Shown here: piece after piece, positions 8,962-18,301 of the stretch
Numbering within the stretch: the stretch's first letter is position 1
Layout of the letters: each line of letters starts with the position of its first letter
Assembly (NCBI GenBank): GCA_937146725.1
Contig: CAKZRU010000097.1
Location: forward strand, 22,106 to 86,105
Source: an uncultured Myxococcales bacterium
Lineage (GTDB): Bacteria; Myxococcota_A; Bradymonadia; UBA7976; VGTA01
Direction of reading: 5' to 3'
DNA: 64,000 nucleotides
Position numbers and translations under genes: made by a program
The notes under the pieces: model-generated
Seen by the model: the letters and a program-made list of their open reading frames with translations, nothing else
The model's database searches: none
What the model was told of the DNA's origin: nothing

Positions 8962-8984
8962 TTTTAATGGCTCAAATTTATCAG

Positions 8985-10580
8985 TTAATCACATAAGTGT
9001 GCTTGGTCATCCGCAAGCTCAAAGTAATCCATAATTGTAAATAATATCTGATCATTTCCATCGGTACTTGTGCCCACTTCAACCGGTTCTTCTAAGGCTT
9101 TAAAGGGGCTTGCTTGAACTCCTGTTCCATTTTGAGAGCAAAGCATCAAAGGCGCTAAAGTTTTGGTGGAACTCGCTGCTGATAGGGCACCGCTTAAACC
9201 TTGTAAGTTAAAGTCCATAATTTCCCAAGCGGAACCACCGTCAAATGAGTTTTGAACTGTATCTGAATCTAAAAATAAGTCTGGTGCTTCACTATTATCT
9301 CTTTGTACCAACATATTGAAGACTTGATAAGGAGTACGTTCCGCATTGGATAAATTATGGATTAGACTAGCAAGAAAACCAGCATCATAGGCGAGCCCAA
9401 AGTAGGGTGCCGGCAAACTTAAATTGGAGTCAATCTCAATTGCCTTGGCTTGTGCCTGAGCATACATATCCTGCCATTTTGCAAAGTTTTCATGACTCGA
9501 ATCATAATATAAATGCGGGTATTGACCAGCAATTACAGTATATTGTAATAATTTAGGCCAAAAGGTGAGCATGGGTATGCTGCTTTGATCGACTCTCCAC
9601 TTGTAGGCTAAAAGCTTTAAGGGTTGAGTTGTTGAAGTCACTGTTGTTTTACGTTGGGCTGTATCGATAAGCTCACTTAGCTGTGCTGTGCTTAAAGGAT
9701 CAAGGGAAACAAAATATTGTAAAGGGCTTACACTATTTAAAAAGTCAGTAATCACTTCATCAATTTTGAAAAACTCATCAAAATATATGATTAATGTCCG
9801 AAAGAGCGAATTTGAATACGGACTTAATCGCCAAGTTAAGCGTTCAATATAATCAGCTGAATAGGACTGATTATCATTTTGTAAGGTCAGCATGGAGATA
9901 AAATTGCGCTCATTTGAAGTTTCACTCAGATGATCTAATAATTTGGTACTTAGATATTCAAAGGCTTGGGTCACTTCTAAAGGAGAAGATCCCAATCTTA
10001 AGTGAAAGCTTTGTGCAACAGGACTACTTGAGCCTATATTTTTACCTTGATCTTGATCTGTTAAACTGATTGAAAGATAAACTCTCGCTTGAGAGTCTGT
10101 TTCGTTCCCAAGTGATTCTCCAATCACAGTTTTCACATTATAGCGACTAAAGGTCTCAAGAACACTATCTCGGACTGTTGAACTTGGATCGCATACAATG
10201 ATGCTTGCAGAAGGACTCTCTGCTTGTTGACTAAGTGCTACTCCTGTTTGTAGACCGACAATAGCAGGCCAAGCCGGTCCAGACACTGCAACTAAATCAT
10301 GATCAGCTAATAAGCCAATCACGACTTCATTGTCTTGAGGCGTGTAGTCACTCAGTTGTTGCCCATCAGCAAGTTGCCAATAACAAGAGCTTCCTTCACT
10401 CACGCAAAAGTTATACAGATCACAGCGCTCAAAAGTACTAAGGCAGTCCGAATCTTGGGTACACTCTTTATATTTATCCATTTTAAAAGGTGTACAGCTG
10501 GTAAAAATCAGTAAAGATAATAGGTAAGTGACACAGCTTAACTGTACCGCTTTAAAGCTGACTTGCTTTCTTTGAGACAT
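8985..10580 (-). CDS. Lipoprotein with periplasmic-binding-protein type I fold (branched-chain amino-acid receptor-like)
   Basis: 531 residues with a good Shine-Dalgarno (GAGGAGA) before ATG. The lipobox is LIFTSC (Cys about 29). It is followed by a short Cys-rich module, CTQDSDCLSTFERCDLYNFC, like those found on myxobacterial surface lipoproteins. From about residue 83 the sequence follows the Peripla_BP_6 pattern: EVVIGLLADHDL, a region ending ASIIVCDPSSTV, then VKTVIGES. A later lobe contains LSLPAPYFGLAYDAGFLASLI. Such proteins bind small ligands. It directly follows the Ser/Thr kinase gene (36 bp), so ligand sensing linked to the kinase is possible but unproven. Confidence 0.7.
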   Translation of the reverse strand: MSQRKQVSFKAVQLSCVTYLLSLLIFTSCTPFKMDKYKECTQDSDCLSTFERCDLYNFCVSEGSSCYWQLADGQQLSDYTPQDNEVVIGLLADHDLVAVSGPAWPAIVGLQTGVALSQQAESPSASIIVCDPSSTVRDSVLETFSRYNVKTVIGESLGNETDSQARVYLSISLTDQDQGKNIGSSSPVAQSFHLRLGSSPLEVTQAFEYLSTKLLDHLSETSNERNFISMLTLQNDNQSYSADYIERLTWRLSPYSNSLFRTLIIYFDEFFKIDEVITDFLNSVSPLQYFVSLDPLSTAQLSELIDTAQRKTTVTSTTQPLKLLAYKWRVDQSSIPMLTFWPKLLQYTVIAGQYPHLYYDSSHENFAKWQDMYAQAQAKAIEIDSNLSLPAPYFGLAYDAGFLASLIHNLSNAERTPYQVFNMLVQRDNSEAPDLFLDSDTVQNSFDGGSAWEIMDFNLQGLSGALSAASSTKTLAPLMLCSQNGTGVQASPFKALEEPVEVGTSTDGNDQILFTIMDYFELADDQAHLCD

Positions 10581-10616
10581 CCTGTTCTCCTCATCTGACG
10601 AGATAATTTAATCGAC

Positions 10617-12779
10617 TTACTCTAGCTCTAATAGTGGAACATCGATAGCATGTTTCTTTTTAGAGGGCCGGTTCTTTTTAGCTGGCTTCATCTTTACAGG
10701 TTCTGCTGTTGTCCTTGTTCGCTGTGACGTTTTTCTAATCTGAGACTTAGGCTTTCGTCTTTCGGCTTTAGCAGACCGAGTCGAGGTTTTAGACTTCAAT
10801 TTTACCTTAGTTCGCGATCTTGCATTACTCATTGATCTTTTTTGACGTTTTGAGCGTCGCTTGGCTCTGCTTTCAGTTTTATCCTTACCTATTTTAAGGC
10901 TTTTTAATGTAGCTGGGTTTGAATCCTCTGAACGTGTTTCAGGACTCAACGCCTTTGGCGTTGGTAGTTTAAACTGAAGCTGTGGAGGGGCCGGTAAGGC
11001 ATACCAATAACTCTTACCTGCCTTTAAGTCATAAGTTTTGGAGAAACGCCATTCTCCTTGAATCAAGCTCACTTCATAACGACCTTCGACAAGCTCTAGT
11101 TGTAGTGGTGTGACTCCTTGCTCTTGACCATTAACTTCTAACCTCACTTGTGATTCACTGTTACTTAGATGATCTATTGAAGTAAAATATACACTTGCCG
11201 GTTGCTGAACTAAGCTTTGAGTTGGGTTCAAACCTTCCTCTACAAATAGGCTGGTACCAAACATAAAGGCAACAGCACCAAATATCGCAGTCAGTAAAAA
11301 TAGGATAAAGTGTGAGCGAATTAAGCTACTCCAATGAACTTTGGTACTATCCGGAGCTGATGATAAGCGGTTAATTGAACTCTCTTCAAAGTGAAAAGGA
11401 TTGGTTCTTTCTTGAATTTCAAAGCCGTTAACTTGAGGCAATGTTGCCAAAATCTGTTGCAAACATTCATCGGCCGTATTGGGACGATCACTTTGCTTCA
11501 GATTTAAACAACTTCTAATCACTTTGGCTAAAGCCGGCGTCACCCAACTTGGGGTCTTATCCTGTTCTAATAAGTCATAGGGATCTTTTTGTAGCTTCTG
11601 AAACATGAGTTCAACAGTATTGTCACCTCTAAAGGGAAGCGTTTTTGAGATCAACTGAAAACAAAGAATACCTACAGCATAAATATCGGTGGCCGGTCCT
11701 TGAGACTCTCCTCTAATTTGCTCTGGCGCCATATATTGAATCGAACCATGAACATGCCCTGTACCAGTGACTGTATCCCCTTCAACCCCACGAGCTAAAC
11801 CGAAATCTAAGATTTTTAAGATTTTTCGTTCGGCATCCCACATGAGATTTGAGGGCTTGAGATCTCTGTGAATCACGTCATGATCATGCGCTTCTTGAAC
11901 GCCACGTAATAGTTGCGTCACAATATCTTTAAACAAGTCAACCGACATGGTGTCCGGATGTGTGACAAAACTTTTTAGAGTATCACCCTTAATCAGCTCC
12001 ATGACCAAAAACTGTTCACTTTGATGATCACCACAGTCATAGATCGTTACAATATTTGGATGGTTGAGGCTTGCCATTTTTAAGGCTTCTCGTTCAAACC
12101 TAGCTCGGTCTTCAGCACTTGGCCCATCTCCGGCTGAGTGGGATACTTTTACAACAACTTCTCGGCTGAGGCGTTGGTCAACAGCCGCAAAAACTTGGCC
12201 CATCCCACCTTGCCCAATTTTTCTTGTGATTTGATAACGATCAACCAGTAACTCATTAGCCACAAATTCATCCATAGCTCCACCGGATGAAAATTGTCTT
12301 GGTAAAGGAGTTGATGGAGGCAGTAAGCGTTGCTGTGCTGCAGAGGATGGTGGTGGGGGTAACACTGAGTTTATCGCCGGCCGAGCAGCATTAAAATTCA
12401 TGCTTGGAGGACTTTTTCTCACCGGATTGGAGACAGGATTTAAACTCGGCTGAGATCCTTGTTGAGACCCTAGTGAAGACCCTTGTGGAGACCCTTGTGG
12501 AGACCCTAGTGAAGACCCTAGTGAAGACCCTAGTGAAGACCCTAGTGGAGATCCTTGTTGAGACCCTAGTGAAGACCCTGATGATATTTGGTGAGGATTG
12601 GACTGATGTTTTTGAGTTTCATGAAAAACAGGGCCTGTCCGAAAACCACCCGAAGAAAGGTCACCATAATCCAAGCCAAAGTTGGGCAGAGTCCCAGGAA
12701 TCGTTTTTAGATTTCGCTGGTGTGCTGATTCTTGAGCTGACTCTTGCTCTGTTTGTGGCTGTGGCGGTGTTTTGCTCAC
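10617..12779 (-). CDS. Membrane Ser/Thr protein kinase with repeat-rich N-terminus and PEGA-like extracellular domain
   Basis: 720 residues; GTG start with a strong AAGGAGG 4 nt upstream. Order: a Ser/Gly/Gln low-complexity N-terminus with tetrapeptide repeats (66-112). Then a Hanks-type kinase from about 182 with the loop GQGGMG, Lys211, HRDLKPSN, DFGLARG and MAPEQIRG. Then one TM helix near 490-512, a periplasmic PEGA-like segment (NGQEQGVTPLQLELVEGRYEV), and a very basic Lys/Arg/Ser tail (about 630-720). All key catalytic residues are present, so it should be active. The basic tail could bind envelope polyanions. It sits between a hydrolase and a receptor-like lipoprotein in one minus-strand unit. 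Confidence 0.92.
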   Translation of the reverse strand: MSKTPPQPQTEQESAQESAHQRNLKTIPGTLPNFGLDYGDLSSGGFRTGPVFHETQKHQSNPHQISSGSSLGSQQGSPLGSSLGSSLGSSLGSPQGSPQGSSLGSQQGSQPSLNPVSNPVRKSPPSMNFNAARPAINSVLPPPPSSAAQQRLLPPSTPLPRQFSSGGAMDEFVANELLVDRYQITRKIGQGGMGQVFAAVDQRLSREVVVKVSHSAGDGPSAEDRARFEREALKMASLNHPNIVTIYDCGDHQSEQFLVMELIKGDTLKSFVTHPDTMSVDLFKDIVTQLLRGVQEAHDHDVIHRDLKPSNLMWDAERKILKILDFGLARGVEGDTVTGTGHVHGSIQYMAPEQIRGESQGPATDIYAVGILCFQLISKTLPFRGDNTVELMFQKLQKDPYDLLEQDKTPSWVTPALAKVIRSCLNLKQSDRPNTADECLQQILATLPQVNGFEIQERTNPFHFEESSINRLSSAPDSTKVHWSSLIRSHFILFLLTAIFGAVAFMFGTSLFVEEGLNPTQSLVQQPASVYFTSIDHLSNSESQVRLEVNGQEQGVTPLQLELVEGRYEVSLIQGEWRFSKTYDLKAGKSYWYALPAPPQLQFKLPTPKALSPETRSEDSNPATLKSLKIGKDKTESRAKRRSKRQKRSMSNARSRTKVKLKSKTSTRSAKAERRKPKSQIRKTSQRTRTTAEPVKMKPAKKNRPSKKKHAIDVPLLELE
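12444..12584 (-). repeat. 12-bp in-frame tandem repeats encoding SLGS/SPQG/SQQG
   Basis: The unit on the plus strand is GACCCTAGTGAA and close variants; four copies are nearly identical around 12500-12550. It encodes kinase residues 66-112. Units are multiples of 3, so copy-number change would keep the frame. Confidence 0.85.
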
Positions 12780-12843
12780 CTTTCCTCCTTATTACGGCTC
12801 TTGGTGTGCGTATAATCACTAGAGTTTACTTATTAAATCAGAT

Positions 12844-13686
12844 TTACAAAGTAATTACATTAAGATCTTGAAGGAATTTTTTTAGATCTCCAAAAACTTT
12901 CGAGCGTTTTTCTTCATCCTCAAACCAAATCTCATGATACAGACCACTATAAGATTCTAGTGACTTATCAGAGGCCTTAAGCTCTGCAAATAAAGCCTCT
13001 GAGATTTCACTATCTGCAATGTGATCATCACCTGCCAATTGCATTAGTATAGGTACTTCAATGTGCTTGAGTCGCTCACCGACTTGGTCATGAGCATCAA
13101 GGATTTCAGTGAACCAACGCGCAGATGCGACCCTACCGATCAAAGGATCCGTTGCATACGCATCAATCACTTGTTGATCATGACTCATATGATTTGGGTT
13201 TAAATCGGTTGGTAAGCCTAAAGTTGGAATAAGACGACTTAGTTTTGCTCCCAAAAATGATTTCCATTTGGGAACTTTAACTTTAATCGCATAAAATGGA
13301 GAACTTAATATTGCTGCTGACCATGTCTTTAATTCTGGGATTAATGCCAAAGCATGTGTAGCAATCAAACTTCCATTTGAATGAGCAAATATAACTTTAT
13401 GATCTAAGTCAAAGTTTTGGTCATGAATCTCGATGATTGCTTGTACATCTTGAAGATATTCATCAAAGGCCATGATATGACCTCTACGGCCTTCAGAACG
13501 ACCATGCCCTCTGTAGTCAAAGCGGAGTACACTAATACCAAGTCCTATTAAGTACTCAACAAAGGCATCATAGCGACCGCAGTGATCACCAAAACCATGG
13601 ATAAGGATTGCAGAAGCTTGTGCATCATCCGCATGATCAATCTTGTAAAAAAGACGTGTTTTGTCTTGAGATTCTGTATAAGACAC
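12844..13686 (-). CDS. Monoacylglycerol-lipase-like alpha/beta-hydrolase
   Basis: 280 residues from the GTG at 13686, which has AGGAG 7 nt upstream. A TTG at 13710 is in frame but has no ribosome site. The sequence matches the lysophospholipase/monoacylglycerol-lipase group: LIHGFGDHCGRYDAF, then FDYRGHGRSEGRRGH. The elbow is AHSNGS (variant of GHSMGG, Ser about 101). The acid lies in LAGDDHIAD and the His in GLYHEIWFED. No signal peptide, so it is cytoplasmic or peripheral. It opens the minus-strand unit that continues with the Ser/Thr kinase after 64 bp. Confidence 0.85.
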   Translation of the reverse strand: MSYTESQDKTRLFYKIDHADDAQASAILIHGFGDHCGRYDAFVEYLIGLGISVLRFDYRGHGRSEGRRGHIMAFDEYLQDVQAIIEIHDQNFDLDHKVIFAHSNGSLIATHALALIPELKTWSAAILSSPFYAIKVKVPKWKSFLGAKLSRLIPTLGLPTDLNPNHMSHDQQVIDAYATDPLIGRVASARWFTEILDAHDQVGERLKHIEVPILMQLAGDDHIADSEISEALFAELKASDKSLESYSGLYHEIWFEDEEKRSKVFGDLKKFLQDLNVITL

Positions 13687-13843
13687 AGTGGTGCTCCTAG
13701 TGATGCTCAAAGGCTATAAAACTTTGCGTGACGCTAGCTTATTTTATTAACTTGTTCTCATAGACTCTGCAAGTCTGACAGTCTAAGCACAACATATTTA
13801 TCACTGTATTTACTCTAAACATCATCTAACTGTAGGAAAAAAA

Positions 13844-14926
13844 ATGCTTGAGTTTTTAAGCCAAATCTCAATAGACCTTATCCTTTTTATCGCCAAGGTA
13901 GTGATTATCCTTGGCTCGGTGGGTATTCTCATTAAAAATGTTTTATCTGGGCAATCCTCAGATGAAGGCAGTGAACTTAAGATTACTCACCTTAACGAAA
14001 CTTATAAAAAGCAAAAGATTGACATTACTCATGCTTTGCTCACGCCGGAAATGAGGAAGTATGCTGAAAAGCAAAATGCACGTGATGAAAAATCTGAACT
14101 TAAAGCAAAAAAGAAAAAAGCGAAGCAGGATATAAAAGCAAATAAAAAGAGCCCTACTCAAACATCAGCTGACTCTCCGAATCTGCAACAAACTCCGCAA
14201 AAATCACGTTTGTTTGTTTTAAACTTTAAGGGAGATATTCAAGCCTCAGCCGTTGAAAGTCTGCGTAAAGAAATCACTGCTATTTTGCAGGTTGCTGGCA
14301 AAGATGATGAAGTCTTATTAAAACTTAACAACTCTGGTGGTTATGTACACACTCATGGTCTGGCTGCTTCGCAACTTACACGTATTACGGATGCAGGCTA
14401 TAAATTGACCATTGCGATCGATCAAGTTGCTGCTAGTGGTGGATATATGATGGCCTGTGTTGGTCAAAAAATTATTGCTGCTCCTTTTGCAATCATTGGT
14501 TCCATTGGAGTTGTTGCTCAAGTCCCAAATGTTCACCGCTTGCTCAAAAAGCATGATATTGATGTTGAATTACATACAGCAGGTCAATTCAAACGTACCC
14601 TCACTATGCTTGGTGAAAATACAGAGGAAGGCCGTCAAAAGTTTGTTGAAGATCTACATAAAACCCATGATTTATTCCAAAACTTTGTGAAGGCTCAAAG
14701 AGCAACCCTAAATGTTGAGGAAGTCGCCACAGGTGAAACTTGGTATGGTTCAAGTGCTCTCGAAATCGGTTTGGTCGATGAAGTCAAAACAAGTGACGAA
14801 TACATCATGCAATCTTTGGATCACTATGAGGTGTTTAGTCTTGAGTTTGAGCGCAAAAAGAAGATGGGAGAGCGTGCCCTATCTCTCGTGCATAACTTGC
14901 TTGGCGGTCGCTTACCGGAAATGTAA
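13844..14926 (+). CDS. sohB: SohB-type S49 inner-membrane serine protease
   Basis: 360 residues. One N-terminal TM helix (about 8-31), then a Lys-rich cytoplasmic or periplasmic linker (about 85-115). The SppA/SohB S49 core begins at LFVLNFKGDI. The catalytic pair is visible: Ser in AASGGYMM (about 197) and Lys in QFKRTLT (about 249), with IGSIGVV between them. Length and the TYKKQKIDI N-terminal block match SohB (about 350) rather than the longer SppA. S49 enzymes degrade membrane-embedded peptide remnants. Adjacent genes are divergent and convergent, so it is probably monocistronic. Confidence 0.92.
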   Translation: MLEFLSQISIDLILFIAKVVIILGSVGILIKNVLSGQSSDEGSELKITHLNETYKKQKIDITHALLTPEMRKYAEKQNARDEKSELKAKKKKAKQDIKANKKSPTQTSADSPNLQQTPQKSRLFVLNFKGDIQASAVESLRKEITAILQVAGKDDEVLLKLNNSGGYVHTHGLAASQLTRITDAGYKLTIAIDQVAASGGYMMACVGQKIIAAPFAIIGSIGVVAQVPNVHRLLKKHDIDVELHTAGQFKRTLTMLGENTEEGRQKFVEDLHKTHDLFQNFVKAQRATLNVEEVATGETWYGSSALEIGLVDEVKTSDEYIMQSLDHYEVFSLEFERKKKMGERALSLVHNLLGGRLPEM

Positions 14927-14962
14927 GCTTAAGCGACATGGTTTAGAGTAAACCTATTCAAT

Positions 14963-16921
14963 TTACTGACCCATACCAGCGGTCGTTTCACCGGCCATGT
15001 CGCCGGCCATTTCGCCCGCAGTCATTCCGGCCATTTCACCGGCCATATCACCGGCCATTTCGCCCGCAGTCATTCCGGCCATTTCACCGGCCATTTCTTC
15101 TTCCATAGCTTGCACACAATCCACCGGAGAAAGTTCTAGAGGGACTTCGTTTAGCCATTCTATATCCATACCTGTCACAAAATGATCTCCAGAAGCATTA
15201 TTGATAAACAAGGTATGGATTGCTTCTGCAACATTAGACTGTTCGCCTTGCTCATCTATTGCATAAAAACAATCGCTTGGAATAAATATGGTTTGGCGAT
15301 CTTGGTCATTTAATTCAGGCTGAATGATTTGATCTGCGATATATCGGGCAGGTCCCATAGCAAGCTCTACGGGCGCACCACGATTAAATGCGATCTTGAG
15401 AGGACTGAGTTCTGGTTCACCTCCAAATGCCGAAGGCTGAGCAGCGATCTTCCAAGAAAGCTTAACGCCTGCACTGCTCATATCGGCAGGCATGGTCAGA
15501 TTAAATTGTTTATACGCGGGTACACCTGCAGCTCTTAGTGATGGTACGCCCACAGCCTGTGTACCTGACACAGAATAAGGAACACCATCGCGAGACTCAG
15601 CAGCTGAATAGTTTATCCAGGGCGCCGACCTTACACAGTCTAACATACCATATTCTAGTAAAATTGAACGAACCGTGCTTGCAATCTCTTCGCCTTCTGC
15701 CTCTGCTTGTACCAAAATAAGCTCACTCGCTTCTTGATGGCTTGTATTTTGATTAAAAAGTTCAAGGGCGTTAAACATAATTCGATCAGCAATTTCCTGT
15801 CCAACCGCTTCTCTAATCGCCCACATGGTTGACCCAATCACTCGTCCATGCACATGCACTTCCCAATGGGTATCACTTGGACATTGATAAGCGACATCTA
15901 AGTTTCTGCCCTCTCCTCCATTCACAGTGCCAATCCCATATTTACCGATATCCGCTTGATTAAGAATTGTGCCACCAAAATAATCAGCGAGCCCTTCATT
16001 CATTCCACCAGGCGAAGAATCTAAGCCATATTGATCAATGACAAAACCCTGTAAACGGTCGATGCCAATCACAGCATGTGTGTATTCATGATAAATGACT
16101 GAGGCATCATATGAGAAGTCAGCATTACCTTGGAAAAATACGATTAAATCGGTATCTCGAGCAGGTAAGCCAAACTGCTGGGCAAAGGCTTCCCAACTTT
16201 CTTTTGGAAAGAATAAAGCATTATCTAAAGGAATAAAGCCATCTGGCCCTGGACGCAAGCCCTCAAAAGGCAAAGCGGGATTTGTTTTGAGTTGCACGTT
16301 TACCAAAGCTGGTAACGGTGTTTCATATTTAACAAAGTCATGCTTTTCTTTGTAATAATCGGCGACTTCATTGACATGGTGATACATCATCAACTCAGCA
16401 AATTGGTCATTTGGATCGGTATAGTCTTCTGGGGGAACATACCCTAAATAGTTACCATCAGCATTTGGTCTAACGGTTTGGGCTTCTCGACATAAACTGA
16501 CCTCAATTGTAAAGCCCATGTTAATTTCACCACTTAGACCACCTTCTTCATTTAAGCAGTTAAAAACTTGGACCGACTCTGAAGTTAAAATGCCGTTAGC
16601 AGAGCTGGTTTGCTTCATTTCAACTTCGGTTAATTCACCATCATCGGTAATGGGGTCATGTAAAAATAGATTAGCTTTTGGATTTTCAAGATGTGGAGGC
16701 GGCAAGGTTTGATCCATCTCAATATCTTGGTCAATGTCTTGGTCCATCTCTTGTTCAACAGATGCATCCTCTTCTAGGCTGACCATATCGGTGACAAGAA
16801 CCTCTTGACTCGGAATCCGCTGCGAAGAATCATCACAGGCTACACACACAAAAGAGCTAAGTAAAAGAAATGGTACAAATCTGACAGATGGGTGTACTAA
16901 ACGTTCTGTTGTCGTTTTCAT
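14963..16921 (-). CDS. Thermolysin/fungalysin-like metalloprotease lipoprotein with AG-E-MAG tail
   Basis: 652 residues. The signal peptide ends in FVCVAC (Cys29), giving a lipoprotein whose mature start is Cys-Asp-Asp. The zinc site is HEYTH (about 276-280) with the downstream third ligand in GGMNEGLADYFGG (Glu about 309), the gluzincin arrangement. The metalloprotease core has no attached propeptide; the propeptide-like domain is a separate gene immediately upstream that overlaps it by ATGA. The C-terminal ~46 residues are pure EMAG/DMAG/MTAG repeat ending in MGQ. A long Asp/Glu/Gln-rich linker follows the lipid anchor. A good AGGAGAG precedes the ATG. Likely cell-surface proteolysis. Confidence 0.85.
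   Translation of the reverse strand: MKTTTERLVHPSVRFVPFLLLSSFVCVACDDSSQRIPSQEVLVTDMVSLEEDASVEQEMDQDIDQDIEMDQTLPPPHLENPKANLFLHDPITDDGELTEVEMKQTSSANGILTSESVQVFNCLNEEGGLSGEINMGFTIEVSLCREAQTVRPNADGNYLGYVPPEDYTDPNDQFAELMMYHHVNEVADYYKEKHDFVKYETPLPALVNVQLKTNPALPFEGLRPGPDGFIPLDNALFFPKESWEAFAQQFGLPARDTDLIVFFQGNADFSYDASVIYHEYTHAVIGIDRLQGFVIDQYGLDSSPGGMNEGLADYFGGTILNQADIGKYGIGTVNGGEGRNLDVAYQCPSDTHWEVHVHGRVIGSTMWAIREAVGQEIADRIMFNALELFNQNTSHQEASELILVQAEAEGEEIASTVRSILLEYGMLDCVRSAPWINYSAAESRDGVPYSVSGTQAVGVPSLRAAGVPAYKQFNLTMPADMSSAGVKLSWKIAAQPSAFGGEPELSPLKIAFNRGAPVELAMGPARYIADQIIQPELNDQDRQTIFIPSDCFYAIDEQGEQSNVAEAIHTLFINNASGDHFVTGMDIEWLNEVPLELSPVDCVQAMEEEMAGEMAGMTAGEMAGDMAGEMAGMTAGEMAGDMAGETTAGMGQ
14975..15096 (-). 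repeat. AG-E-MAG coding repeat at the protease C-terminus
   Basis: Two copies of a 48-bp unit encoding EMAGMTAGEMAGDMAG, plus partial copies on both sides. The DNA is almost identical between copies. Confidence 0.85.
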
Positions 16922-17670
16922 TTTTGCTCTCCTGATTTAACGCTAATAATCGCTCCATCACGTCCATCGACTAGAATGATCCAAGAACGAAGCTGCTCAC
17001 TTTGTATAGCTCTAAACTCAAAGACTTCATGGGCGACTCCCGGCTCATATGATACTGCCCCGCGTGTCACTTTAATGATCTTAAGCCCCTTTTGACTCAC
17101 TAGTTTGTTCGTAGATTTAATGGCTTGCTCTTCACTAATCTGCGCTTTGATAAGAGTGTTTAAGGCACCGATTCCATTGTTAACATGCTCAAGTCGACCA
17201 CTCTTGATTAAGAACTTACTGTCTTGATTGAGAATTGTTCGGCCTTCAATCGCTCCTTTGATATGGACAACATGCTGGTCTTTACGTGCTTCAACTTTAG
17301 AGATCGAGAGCTGTGTATGCCCCCATAATGTTTGATGCTGGTCAATGAATGCTTGGGCTTGTTCCATAATGCTGTTTCCATGGAGTTCAAGATTGAGCTT
17401 GAGCATTAAAGAAACCCCCAACCGATCTACACGTTGTTTGATGATCGCTTGTGGATATGTTTGACGTAGCTTGGTGATGGTTCTAGAAATCTCAGAGTTT
17501 ATTTGCTCTAGACCACTAGAAGCTGTATTTGATTCTAAAGTATTCTGCTGCGTCACACTCATTGGTTTTGCGTTCAGCGGTATACTGATGAAAACCAATA
17601 GCAATGTAAGCGAATACCTCAAAGGGGTCATGTACTTCGGACAGTTTAGATGGTACTGTGTGACAGTCAT
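16918..17670 (-). CDS. Stand-alone FTP/PepSY-like protease propeptide, exported
   Basis: 250 residues from the ATG at 17670, picked for AAGGAG 6 nt upstream; longer in-frame starts lack one. A signal peptide with core LRYSLTLLLVFISIPLNA is seen. The mature protein has an N-terminal helical part, then a domain resembling the fungalysin/thermolysin propeptide plus PepSY: a strand pair around HVVHIKGAIEGRTILNQDSKFLI, then ISEEQAIKSTNKLV, then a last strand IILVDGRDGAIISVKSG. In thermolysin-type enzymes this region is fused to the catalytic chain, inhibits it and helps it fold. Here its stop overlaps the protease start, so the pair is probably co-translated and acts in trans. Confidence 0.75.
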   Translation of the reverse strand: MTVTQYHLNCPKYMTPLRYSLTLLLVFISIPLNAKPMSVTQQNTLESNTASSGLEQINSEISRTITKLRQTYPQAIIKQRVDRLGVSLMLKLNLELHGNSIMEQAQAFIDQHQTLWGHTQLSISKVEARKDQHVVHIKGAIEGRTILNQDSKFLIKSGRLEHVNNGIGALNTLIKAQISEEQAIKSTNKLVSQKGLKIIKVTRGAVSYEPGVAHEVFEFRAIQSEQLRSWIILVDGRDGAIISVKSGEQK

Positions 17671-17719
17671 TAGCCACTCCTTAATAGTGGATTCATAGTT
17701 AAGATGAATAGTATTTAAC

Positions 17720-18157
17720 ATGAACAGAGACAAAACCACCAAAATCGTTGCAGACTTTTCCTTATTATTTTTAGGTTTGGCTCTAGTTTTAAGTAGCAAT
17801 CAGCTTTGGGCTCAGACTCGTTTTTCGACTGATCCAGTCTCTCCACAGTACTTTTATTGGCTGATCTTAGTTTCGTTAAGCTTTGTGCAAGGTGCTTTGA
17901 ATGGCTTATTGGTCCTAGTGTTAAGAAACTTTAAACATGAATATGCCGGCACAAGATGGACACAAGCTTTTTGGGCAGGATTTCCAAGCGCATTTTTGGT
18001 GACTCAGCTTCTTCTGTTTCTCATTGATTTATTTCATGATCAAACCGCTTTATCTGAACTTAGTACACTTGGCCTAAGTCTTTGGTTTGCCCTTTTTCTG
18101 ATCCTGAACTTTTATCTTGTGTTTCGGCTGTCGGTTTGGGCAGCACACGAGAATTAG
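17720..18157 (+). CDS. Small four-helix membrane protein
   Basis: 145 residues with about four hydrophobic helices: 13-30, 44-66, 86-103 and 118-140. It shows no residues that name a family. The last loop is short and the C-terminus (AAHEN) is polar. It is divergent from the propeptide gene across only 49 bp, so the two may share a regulatory region. No clear Shine-Dalgarno precedes the ATG. It could be a small transporter-like or sensory protein; nothing in the sequence decides this. Confidence 0.6.
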   Translation: MNRDKTTKIVADFSLLFLGLALVLSSNQLWAQTRFSTDPVSPQYFYWLILVSLSFVQGALNGLLVLVLRNFKHEYAGTRWTQAFWAGFPSAFLVTQLLLFLIDLFHDQTALSELSTLGLSLWFALFLILNFYLVFRLSVWAAHEN

Positions 18158-18181
18158 TTGAGAGCTCTTAATGGAAAAGAG

Positions 18182-18203
18182 TGAAGTAAGAGAATGAAGT
18201 AAG
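18182..18203 (+). repeat. TGAAGTAAG duplicated with 13-bp period
   Basis: TGAAGTAAG occurs at 18182 and again at 18195 in the spacer after the membrane-protein gene. Confidence 0.6.
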
Positions 18204-18244
18204 CGGGCTAAGCTATAGAATTGAGTGAATGCTTTGATTCTTAC

Positions 18245-18273
18245 TTGACCTCGCTATACTTCTTGTGAATAAA
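18245..18273 (+). promoter_or_regulatory. Candidate promoter of the acyl-CoA dehydrogenase gene
   Basis: TTGACC (18245-18250), 17-bp spacer, AATAAA (18268-18273). A TATACT at 18255 is a rival -10. The transcript would start near 18280, some 20 nt before the ATG. Confidence 0.35.
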
Positions 18274-18301
18274 GAAGCAAAGTTTAAAAAGAGAGGTCAT
18301 A

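Noticed and set aside
12404..12871. 155-codon plus-strand reading frame rich in ETLVKTL repeats
   Set aside because: It is the antisense reading of the kinase's Ser/Gly repeat; the kinase has full catalytic motifs and a strong ribosome site.
14997..15185. Plus-strand frame with ISPAISPA repeats opposite the protease tail
   Set aside because: It is antisense to the EMAG repeat and ends at the edge of the repeat.
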